Assembly: GCA_027487435.1 (NCBI GenBank) | Contig: JAIYDP010000396.1 | Coordinates: 1 to 39,893 of the forward strand | Direction of reading: 5' to 3' | Source of the DNA: Verrucomicrobiaceae bacterium | GTDB taxonomy: Bacteria > Verrucomicrobiota > Verrucomicrobiia > Verrucomicrobiales > Akkermansiaceae | DNA length: 39,893 nt | The notes under the pieces: model-generated | What the model was told of the DNA's origin: nothing | What the model saw: only the letters and a program-made list of their open reading frames with translations | The model's database searches: none | Part shown: piece by piece, positions 11,901 through 19,990 of the stretch | Numbering within the stretch: position 1 is the first letter of the stretch | How the letters are laid out: every line of letters begins with the position of its first letter | Made by a program: the position numbers and the translations under genes

Positions 11901-12896
11901 GATTTGAGGAGTTCACCGGCGCTGCTCAGTACTGGAGTGCAACGATTTTCTTTTGGCTGTTCATTTTCGTCGGCGTGATCATCTTGCTCAACATATTCAC
12001 GGCCATCTTGTTGGATGCTGTTGCTCTTCATGCACCTGTTTCTAACGAATGAAGCTCGCTGCAGTTAAAGCAAGTGCTGCCGATGCTAAATCTATTACGT
12101 CCGAGCTTGCTGAGGTTCTTGCCTATCAGTTCCATCGTATTGCAAGCTTTATGCAGCGTCGAAAAGGGCGCGATCATGGTGTGCAATTCCAGAGCTACGA
12201 CGACCTTCAAGCTGAAATACAGCGCCTGCTGAGTATGAGGGGCATTGCATTGCGCGAAAAATCAAGTGACGAATTCCGTTTGGGTTTGCATTGGTTTATC
12301 TCACGGGGTCAGAGCCGACAATCCCACCAAATGACTATCCGGGGAGTATTGATCTTGACACTGTCAAAGACTCTTTCAAAGCTGCGTTTGTGTCGGATGG
12401 GACCAGCCCACCTGCGTCAAATATGAATACGCCTCGAACACCCGGCGATGCACCTCGCGATCAGACCGAGTTGACACTCTATCGAGCTCTGTCAGCAGCA
12501 GAAGTTGATGATCTCGCAGCTGTTAGGAACACCCTCCATATTGTTGATGCCGTAGAAAACGTTCCAAGCCTGCGCGGAGCCCCTTTCTGAAAAGGCTCGG
12601 CTACTTTCTCGGGGTTGTAAATCTCATTGTAGCAGGAGCCAGCTGCCGAAGATCTTATTTCGGAGCTGAAGAGGAAGACTGAAGATGAGCTTGGTACCAT
12701 ATGTGAGCGCGTAAACCGGCTAGCAGATCTTTCTGCAACAAGGTTCTCCTCACTCGAAGATAAGGTCACGTCGGTTGTACTGTTCTTACATCGTTAGGTG
12801 GGTGCCATTGAAGCTCGAATGGGGCGACTAGAAAGATCAATCAATAACTTGTGCAAAGCTGTGCTTCCAGGGAATGTAAGACGTCTGCAAATATAA
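8905..12896 (+). CDS. Polycystin-2-like TRP cation channel (PKD2 family)
   Basis: Predicted cation channel of ciliary or plasma membrane. Twenty-six exons split by 25 introns of 29-51 bp join to 1041 aa with no frame break. First membrane span: residues about 58-78 (GGFLLFFALYLALC). A long extracellular polycystin/TOP domain follows, with the Cys-rich segment GNGLCEYPQEYRGWGRFGC and then EDCGSF, which I recall from polycystin-like channels of algae and oomycetes, and later YNVLVGPIVVSQ and FIDNLTKSVEV. The five remaining spans include WSYIDWLSIG, RFQPRMSLV before S5, pore region FTGFGDAVVTCLFIMFG, and S6 with IILLNIFTAILLD. The usual LGD filter reads MFG. The C-terminus is a predicted coiled coil (SELKRKTEDELG). 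Exons of 15, 16 and 19 nt are included. The intron 10340-10390 and the short exon at 10203-10218 are the least certain joins. Confidence 0.9.
9345..9359 (+). other. 15-nt micro-exon of the PKD2-like gene
   Basis: Five codons (ADIYA) lie between a 33-bp intron (9312-9344) and a 37-bp intron (9360-9396). They restore a motif (ADIYAWLNN) typical of the start of the polycystin domain. Without this exon the frame before TGGCTAAAC cannot be joined sensibly. Confidence 0.75.
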
Positions 12897-12987
12897 TTGA
12901 TGTGAGAAGGGGCGCAGCATGCCAGGATTCGGCACAAAGAATGAATCCTGATCCACCTTGATTCTCCATGTGAAATAAATTTACTGC

Positions 12988-14455
12988 TCACGACCTAATC
13001 TTGCGATACTTGGAGAGCTCTGCTCTGCGTTCCTCCATGCTCACGAGCTCTTCTTCATACACAAGGCGTGCGCATGCAGCAACCAAATTGTTGGTCGCTG
13101 CAATCGTCGCTGATTCCGTGGATGTGGCAGCCTTCGGAGATGAGAGTTGCTGTGTTGAGAGATGCGCTACTGATACGGGTAGGGGAGGCGGGGGTGGCTG
13201 TGAGGATTGCATCGCAAATATCGGCTGTTGAGGCTGGGAGGGCAATAATGACGGCCCTTGGGAGAACGTATGCGATGGAGGCGGGGGGTTCGGAAGCAGC
13301 CCAACTCCGTTCTGATGGCTCGGTTGAATAGCTGAATTGGTTAGAGATTCAAATAGTCGACAACCTTGTCCGGATGAAGCGGGAAAATTTGACAGCGTAG
13401 ATGGCTGATACGACATGCCCATGCCCGGTGGCGGTGCGAAACCGTGCATGCCATGCGGCGGCGGATGCGGCAAGCCATGCATGCCAGGTGGTTGTGGTGG
13501 AGGAACGACATGCATGCCAGGTGGTGGTGGTGGTGGCCCACCATGCATGCCATGAGGTGGTGCCGCACCATGCATTGAAGAGAGAGGCGGCAGAGGAGAA
13601 GTCGCCATTCCATGCAAAATTTGAGAGTGTGGTATCATGCCGGGTACTCCATGTGGAGGATGCGTCATTGCGTGCATTCCAGGGGGCGGGGGCGGAGGAG
13701 GCAACACGTGAATTCCATGGGGGGGCGGAGGACCACCACTTGACCCAGATGGTCCTTCGATATTATTCTCAAGAATGCGCAAATATACCAGAGGGTGGCA
13801 TCCCTGGAGGAGGCATCATCCCCGTCATAGTTCCGCCTGATGACGTCAAATGTATTGGAAAAACACGGCACCTGGGCTGCCACTTGCAAGAACAAGTTGT
13901 GCTGGAATGTTTCCTGCAGAATGCATACTCTGTGGCTGTGGTCCATTTCCTATAGTAGCGGCAGCTTGCGATGGTCCAGAAGGTTGGCCTGCATTGGCGA
14001 TCATGGCTTGCAAGGACGGTGGAGTTGTGCTGTACCCGCTTTGAAAGTTAGATCAGTAAACATGCGCTAAACGGGGGTAAATTAGCCTGAGTTGATGTAG
14101 GAGGAGGGGGTGGGGGGGTTCCATCCGTCGCAGGCTCAAACCTTGACCGCTTCTGTGACGGTTCCTCCCAGTGCTCGATTTCCTCGAGTTCTTGAACACC
14201 TTGCATGCCAACGATATCGTTGTCAAAAGAATCTCTGCCAGGCTTTGCATTTGGGATCGTAGGCAAGTCTTCCTTATGGACATACAGGCAATGACTCTTC
14301 AGCGAGCTTGCTGTCTGCATTTTCCGATGACATATGCTACATTTGAAGTGCTTGGACCGCTGATGCTGAATCAACACAGTTTCGTCATCGAAAAACTTGT
14401 CTGGTCCACAATACCAACAATAAGGACGAGCATCCTTCTTCTTCTTCCTGCCCAT
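12988..14455 (-). CDS. BuGZ / ZNF207 / SUF4-family zinc-finger protein
   Basis: Exons 14455-14073, 14038-13872, 13836-13789 and 13754-12988 give 454 aa. It opens MGRKKKKDARPYCWYC and carries two C2H2 fingers (WYCGPDKFFDDE, HFKCSICHRKM), followed by VHKEDLPTIPNAKPGR. This is the near-invariant N-terminus of human ZNF207/BuGZ and plant SUF4. The middle is Pro/Gly/Met/His-rich with repeated PPPPPGMHG blocks, as in BuGZ. The end, VSMEERRAELSKYR, matches the conserved C-terminal segment of plant-type relatives. Family roles: BuGZ binds Bub3 and tubulin and promotes spindle assembly; SUF4 is a transcriptional regulator. Which applies here cannot be told, and I did not clearly see the Bub3-binding GLEBS core. 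Converges on the PKD2-like gene (91 bp between stops) and is divergent from the LRR gene. Confidence 0.92.
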
Positions 14456-14527
14456 CGAGCCTTCTTGATTAACAGGTAATGCTGAGAAATTTCGAGCTCG
14501 TTGTTATCAAGAATCGTTTTCAAACGC
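14456..14527. promoter_or_regulatory. 72-bp bidirectional promoter region
   Basis: Only 72 bp separate the start codons of the BuGZ-like gene (minus) and the PPP1R42-EVG1 gene (plus). Both promoters and 5' UTRs must fit here or overlap the neighbouring genes. No named element recognised. Confidence 0.45.
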
Positions 14528-15903
14528 ATGAAAGGCAGAATCAGTGTTGACCTTGTGCTAAGATGTGCAACCCAGAGATTTCGAAAAGGAGAAACTCAGG
14601 ACGCTTACGTCAAGCGAATAACACACATCAACCTTGCTGACAAGGGGATCGAGAAGATTGAGAATTTGGAGACTTTTGAGAACCTGCAGGCTCTGTATCT
14701 TTACGACAATTGTATCACAATAATCGAAAATCTGGACTTTGCTGCGCATCTTACTCATCTCTATCTTCAAGACAACTGCATTCGGTCTATCTCCGGACTC
14801 TCCCATTGCCCTAACTTACAAAAGCTCTTCTTGGGGGGAAATCAGATTGAGCGAGTTGATGGACTAGAGGAACAGCAGTATCTCAACGAGCTGCAATTGC
14901 AGTATCAGAAATCCTCGGTAGGTCTTGCTTTCGATATCGAAACCCTGAAAGCGTTATCGGGGTCGCTGCTCTTCTTGAACATCTCCAACTGTAGGATATC
15001 TGACACGTCTGCCTTAGCGGTCCTCTCCAGACTTGAGAAACTTGATCTTTCTAACAATGAAGTGTTCACTGTGGAACAATGCATGGAATTTCTGCATCCT
15101 GATTGTTGCGGCTCTCTTCAAGTGCTTGATCTTCGGAATAATCCCGTATGTAAGGCCGCAAAGTATCGGGACTACGTTTCTCTGTCCGGCCAATTTCTGA
15201 CTGAACTTGACGGCAAGCCAATTACAGAAACCGAGCGGGAGTTTTTAGGAACGTTTGTGTCGATGAGGAGAAGAGCACCTTCTCGTACCGCCCCTCAGAA
15301 GCAGAAGCCTCTGTCTCAGCTTGATGGCGTTGGTAATGTGTCGTCCTTCTGCTTCTGACCGTAAAGCCGTCGAAGGCACCCTGTTGCTGGAGCCTCAGCC
15401 AGAGCAGCCTCATAAGGACATCAAGAGGGCCCCAGTAACGAAATCTGGTGGAAAAAGAATGCAAGTTGACATCGTGAAGAACGAAACACCAGATCCTTAC
15501 GTTCCGCAACCTGGTTGGCTCTACATTGGTCGTCTAATCGTTCCTAGGAAGAGATCAAGAACTTGAAAAAGAGGAGCTGGCATTGCGGATGCAGTTTGGT
15601 AGCCTTCTTGATGAGCGCTTGAATGCAGAGCCACGGCTTGCTCATTCAAGGGAGAAAGGGGACGCGTATGGAGAAAGTAATTCATTGTTCGAAGCAGCGT
15701 GATACGATAGTTGTGAATGAAATTGAAGAGAGAAAAAAGTTTCTTGAAGAGGCTAGGAAGCTGGGTCAAGGAGAAAAGTACGAATCTGTCATAAAGGGTC
15801 AAATTGCAGAAGTATTTTGTTTCTCCATCGTGTCTGATCCTCCCAGAAATTGCGAGACCTGGAGCAATTAGACAGCCGGCCTTCGACGCAAGACCGACAA
15901 TAA
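14528..15903 (+). CDS. PPP1R42-type leucine-rich-repeat protein fused to a UPF0193/EVG1 domain
   Basis: Exons 14528-15332, 15367-15513, 15548-15598, 15631-15665, 15698-15811 and 15847-15903 give 402 aa. Residues ~1-250 follow vertebrate PPP1R42 (LRRC67) closely: KRITHINLADKGIEKIE, LYLYDNCI, LTHLYLQDNCI, KLFLGGNQIE, LRNNPVCKAAKYRDYV and LDGKPI in the same order. PPP1R42 is a PP1-binding protein of centrosome, manchette and basal body in mammals. The C-terminal ~130 residues resemble the UPF0193/EVG1 family (human C22orf23): RDQELEKEELALRMQF, then EIEERKKFLEEARKLGQGEK and EKLRDLEQLD. In animals these are separate proteins. I chose Met 14528 over an in-frame Met at 14501 because the family N-terminus aligns there. 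The introns at 15599 and 15666 are inferred from frame and length. Confidence 0.88.
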
Positions 15904-15977
15904 CACGCCCTCAGATGCTTGTATATAACGCTGTTTATGTATTTCAAACAATCTATGTTACATTCGAACCATCGTAG

Positions 15978-16971
15978 TCACCATCGCTGCCTATCATAAT
16001 TTTCGTCGTCACCATACATAACCGGGTTCCGATACAACGCGTGCATAAGAAAATCGAATTTTGATTTCAATTGCTGTGAGTGTAAGTGGAGTTGAATGCA
16101 ATGCGGACCTTATAGGCAACCCGAGCATCCCTAATAGCGTCCGAGCAGTCTACCAAAAGACGACTATCAAACGGCTCCTCCGAGCTCTCAACAACCAAGC
16201 GCTTGCCACTTCAAGTCAGAAAGGACGTTAAAGATCTGACCCTCGAACTGGCAGAAGCCCCCTCCCTCGATTTTCGGCCTCGTTCATTGGAGCACCAGAA
16301 TAGTTCTGATTCGGTCTTTGCATCTCAGGATTTGATCTTGGGGGCTTTGGCTGTAACTGCTTCCCATATGCCGCCTGCTTTCGCACAGGTGACGCTTCTG
16401 TTTGCTTGGCAGGAGCTGATGCCGACTGAGCTCTGGGGCTCTTTGATGTACTGGACGAATGAGCTGAAAGTGTTGGTCGTTGGGGCTTTTCCAAGTATCT
16501 CTCGAGCTACTTTCATGACTAGCAGAAATCTCAATACTACTTTCCGCTTTATCTTCAGCAGAATTCGTTGAGCGGTCCCTGAGACCATTTGTGATACGGA
16601 AAACAGATCTTGCTTAGTGAGCGTTAAGTTGATTCTACGTAGAGTGGTTCCTAATGTTGTGAATAGACTTCGTGAACGAACAACTATTGAAATTCTGCCA
16701 ATTTTCCAAACGTTGAGGTGGCGACGATGAGTGACTGTATGCTTTGACGCTCACAGTTTCTGGTGCCAGCTGATGAAAAATTTCAATAACCTGCGGATTG
16801 AGAAGGACGATGGCTCCATACCAAAACACAGTCAGCGAAATCTCTCGCAAAGTTTCGAACAGATCTACTCAGCTGAACCTGAGATCATTAAAAAGGACTA
16901 CACGAAATACCGACAGTGGACAAGAATTCATCGAGCTCCGTCTGTTCGGCCTCTGACAAAGACGGCTCCAT
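15978..16971 (-). CDS. SPEF1/CLAMP-like calponin-homology protein
   Basis: Exons 16971-16915, 16878-16822, 16790-16685, 16650-16541, 16500-16241, 16208-16109 and 16073-15978 join to 261 aa. Residues ~10-105 match the CH-like domain of SPEF1/CLAMP: SRSVRNFARDFADCVL, VIEIFHQLAPETV, then QRLENWQNFNR and TLRRINL, corresponding to the RNLSRDFSDGVL and KLSNWGHLNRKVLKRLNF segments of the animal protein. SPEF1 binds and bundles microtubules in cilia and the central apparatus. A basic Ser/Pro/Gln-rich middle is followed by a short C-terminal block ending in ENYDRQRW. About three residues expected after VL are missing in my splice model, so the intron 16791-16821 deserves a check. Converges on the PPP1R42-EVG1 gene with 74 bp between stops. 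Confidence 0.78.
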
Positions 16972-17729
16972 CAGTTGAACCAAACAAACTAAAATTAACA
17001 AACGGGAAAACGAGTCTGTAAAGAATTTCCTTGCGGGGTCTGGATGCCCCCTCGTCGCTGGCCTTACAGCTCCTCCTCCGCGTCGTCCCCCACCTCCTCC
17101 TCCCTCTCATGCGGGATATCCCCAAGCCTTCTTTTTCCCTCCTCGGCCGTTTTCGACCACTGACCCCTCGAGAGCGCCCCCTCCCTCTGATGCCCCCATG
17201 CGCTTCACCTGCGCGCTTGCCTTTTGGAAATTGCGCCGCACCTACGCCATCCGCGGCCCTTCTGCGCACGAGGTCGAGAACCTCGAGCACGTCGACCCAA
17301 CCTGTTCGCTGTTTGTCGGCCGCTTGTACACCTCCGCGTGTCTTAAGCACGCCTCCTCCCCCCCCCCGTCACCACCACTTCCGCCTCCCGCGCCGCCCCA
17401 CGACGATCTTGACGTGGATGCCCTCCTCAACCCCCACTCCCTTCTTCCTTCCTCAATAACGTACACCTTGCCGTTCATCTTCTCTCGCCCACGTGTCTGG
17501 CGTCTTTGCTGCCTCCTGTCCCACAACCAATAGCTTGTCACTAGAGAATGTCCCTTGCTACTTATCAAAGATAAATGAAGTGTCAGTGTGAAAACGAAGA
17601 CGGCAAGCGGAGTTGAGATCTAGAAGGAGAAGAAGAAAAAAACGCGGAGGTCCGCCCTTTTCAGGGTTCAGAAGGGTGAGAACTATTGCCCTTTGACTGG
17701 GACAGCATCCATTTTACTCTCTTTCCGCA
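16972..17729. other. GC-rich low-complexity region upstream of the SPEF1-like gene
   Basis: More GC-rich than the surroundings, with long C/T runs on plus. Frames on both strands are open but low-complexity: Pro-rich on plus (about 17050-17533), Arg/Gly-rich on minus (17568-17000). The minus frame includes RRRSCKASDEG, also encoded near 38060 on plus. It may hold a fast-evolving gene on minus, or an upstream extension of the SPEF1-like transcript. I cannot choose between these. Confidence 0.4.
17047..17066 (-). repeat. Copy 1 of a dispersed sequence shared with 38 kb
   Basis: Twenty bases identical to 38058-38077 on the opposite strand, inside about 65 bp of weaker similarity. On minus it encodes KASDEG after an Arg-rich stretch. 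Confidence 0.7.
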
Positions 17730-18454
17730 TCATGCATTGTCAAATCGAACAATATTCCAGGGGGCCTCAATGATTGGCCTTGATGTCTCGCCCGGATCAT
17801 TTAGTCGAATGTTTTTGAGTTCCTTATCCAATATCGCCGATTTTTTAAGGACTAGATCAGTGTAGGAGAGTGCGTGCGCCGCACCGGCCCATGGAAAGTC
17901 CGGAAGGTCCATTCATTATCGACTATGCTTTAGTTGCAGCGAAGAGAGAATGGCGATTGCTGCTGCATCAGAACGGAGGGGAAACCCATTTCTACTCAGT
18001 TCAATGCGGGCCAGCAGTTCATCTTTGTCAATTAAAACAGTACTCCGCGGGTCCATTCTGAGATATGAGCAAGAGAAAATAGCTCACTCCGAACAAGAAT
18101 AGGACATCTTTCTTTATGGATGACAAAGTGATGCAAGCCATCGCTAAGTTTTCCGTAATTTCCACGGCCGCGTCCATCCGTTCGAACAGATCATCCTCTA
18201 GGATCAATAAATCCGAGAGGCTTTTTTGAAGTATGCTTCTGGGTGTCTTAGATCTCATAGCTAGCTCACTACAAGGAGTGCCTGTGCTTCATTCTCAGCT
18301 CAAATAATACTTCCGAGTTTCTTGCCAATAGAAGGTCAGATTCGCCATCCGAATAAGCTGCTATTGTATCATGCAACCCCTCATTAAGCTGCAAGGCTCG
18401 CTCGATTGAAAATGTAACACGGACTCGGGTTGCGAGAGTCTCCAGTGTCGACAT
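17730..18454 (-). CDS. Unknown small protein (hypothetical)
   Basis: Begins MSTLETLATRVRVTFSIERAL at 18454 and continues after an intron of about 48 bp with MRSKTPRSILQKSLSDLL and DDLFERMDAAVEIT. A 37-bp intron then leads to MDPRSTVLIDKDELLARIEL. The last part is ambiguous: a frame with ILDKELKNIRLNDPGET and WNIVRFDNA ends at 17730, but the intron joining it would be about 72 bp. Stopping at 17916 is the alternative; there TAA and TGA stand in tandem. The protein is charged and mostly helical, perhaps coiled coil, of 150-200 residues. I do not recognise a family. It is divergent from the Ntn-hydrolase gene. Confidence 0.6.
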
Positions 18455-18492
18455 CAGCCTAAAAGTGTGTGGATTTTTCTGTTATTTTTCCA
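18455..18492. promoter_or_regulatory. 38-bp divergent intergenic region
   Basis: Only 38 bp lie between the start codons of the unknown minus-strand gene and the plus-strand Ntn-hydrolase gene. The promoters must overlap each other or the coding regions. Confidence 0.4.
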
Positions 18493-19894
18493 ATGAACGC
18501 TTTGATCGTGCTCAGCATTGTGTTGGCGGCAAACTCTTTCCCACTCCAGTCCACAGACGACTGCAGAGGCCATGAAAACAACATTCCGATTTGTACCGAT
18601 AGCCCGACTCTCGTGCGCAAAATTGAAAATGCTTCACTCTACGTAGCAGGTGTTTATCACGAAATAGCTATTTAACTGAGCAGGTTCTGGAAATGACACT
18701 CTTCACGTCGTGCATTTGTGGGGTTCTCCACGTCAGCGTGGGTACGCTTATGGCAAAATTGCTGGTGATTTGATCGCGCCTTGCTTTGCTGCTTTCTTTG
18801 AGCGGATTCAGCAAGAAGTGGAAGAGGCCATCGAGAAAGTTCCGAAGCCACTGAGAGACGTGGTTATTAAGTATCGCTTTCTCGATTTGCATTTGACCTC
18901 TCAGACATGGGATCAATGCAGCGTTGGATCTCACGTTTGAGTTTACGAAACATTACACATCCCCCTATATTTTGGAAGAAATGGAAGGACTAGCAGAAGG
19001 ATCTGGAATGGACTTGAAGACTATCATTAGAATGCATGTAGTTCGTTTGTGCTTTCAATTCTTACGTGTCAGATGCTTCCGGAGCTTGTGAAGGCCGGCT
19101 GTTCTATGTTTGGTGCCTGGGGTTCTGCTACCCCTAATGGTTCTCTTGTACAAATGAGGGCCCTCGATTGGGACATGACTACCCCGCTCATGCTCTGCCC
19201 GGCAGTCACTGTGTTCCACCCAGACGCCGACAATGGCCACGCTTGGGCTTCTCTTTCATGGATGGGATTCGTCGGTGCACTAACTGGTATGTCTGAAGTT
19301 AAACTCGGAATCAGCGAAAAGCACGGTGACCCCGACTTTGGTGGAAAGGATTCTCGCATTGGAAATCCGTTTCACTTTGTCCTCCGCGACATTCTTCAGT
19401 TCGATCAAACTTTGGACGATGCCACCAATCGAATGGTCAATACGCGCCGTACCTGCTCGGTTTGATTCTGTCTGACATCGCTGCTTATTTTCTAGGTCTA
19501 CCTTGCCGTCGGGGATGGTACTATGAACCGTGCCCGCGTGTATGAGTACTCGAATTCTTTGCTCAAGGTTTTTGATGACCTGAACGAGAAGGGCATGTGT
19601 GGAGATCCCCAAAACATCCAAGACACCGTCTATTGCGGTGTGCAGATGAAATGCTTGAGCCCCCAGCTGTACAATCTTCATGGATTGCTCTCTGCTGAGA
19701 AGGCCATTCATGATCTTGCGCCCATTGTTGGGACTGGAGATACTCACATAGCGTTGTACGACTATGGCGCTATGCACATGTATGTTGCCAACGGAAAGCC
19801 AAACAAAGACTTTGGGCCACAGGAGGCATACAATCGCCAATTTACACGCCTTGATGCTGCAGCTCTCTTTGCAGAGGCCAGGCCTGCGTTGTAA
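18493..19894 (+). CDS. Secreted C45-family Ntn hydrolase (acyltransferase/acid-ceramidase-like)
   Basis: Exons 18493-18649, 18684-18870, 18905-19037, 19073-19459 and 19496-19894 give 420 aa. The N-terminus (MNALIVLSIVLAANSFPL) looks like a signal peptide. Near residue 169 the motif KAGCSMFGAWGSATPNG followed by ALDWD is the pattern of peptidase family C45 (acyl-CoA:6-aminopenicillanate acyltransferase and the related Dictyostelium dcd proteins). In that family the proenzyme self-cleaves before the Cys, which becomes the N-terminal nucleophile. Upstream features such as LHVVHLWGSPRQRGYAYG and EMEGLAEGSGMD fit the family too. Likely a lysosomal or secreted amidohydrolase; the substrate cannot be told. 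The phospholipase-B-like family is an alternative relative. It lies 96 bp before the helicase gene on the same strand. Confidence 0.82.
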
Positions 19895-19990
19895 GATGGT
19901 TTTACGACCTTGTAAACGCCAGTCCGTTCTGAGATGCAGTTTGCAGTCAGATGTTCAAAACAACTTCAGATTGTTTTTGGCGGGAATTTC

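Noticed and set aside
8905..12896. Many short overlapping frames that look like a decayed channel pseudogene
   Set aside because: Removing 30-50 bp GT-AG segments joins all frames into one conserved 1041-residue channel, so the breaks are introns.
17198..17533. 111-codon plus frame ending in LLSHNQ
   Set aside because: Low-complexity Pro/Ser sequence without a conserved segment; kept only as part of the unresolved GC-rich region.
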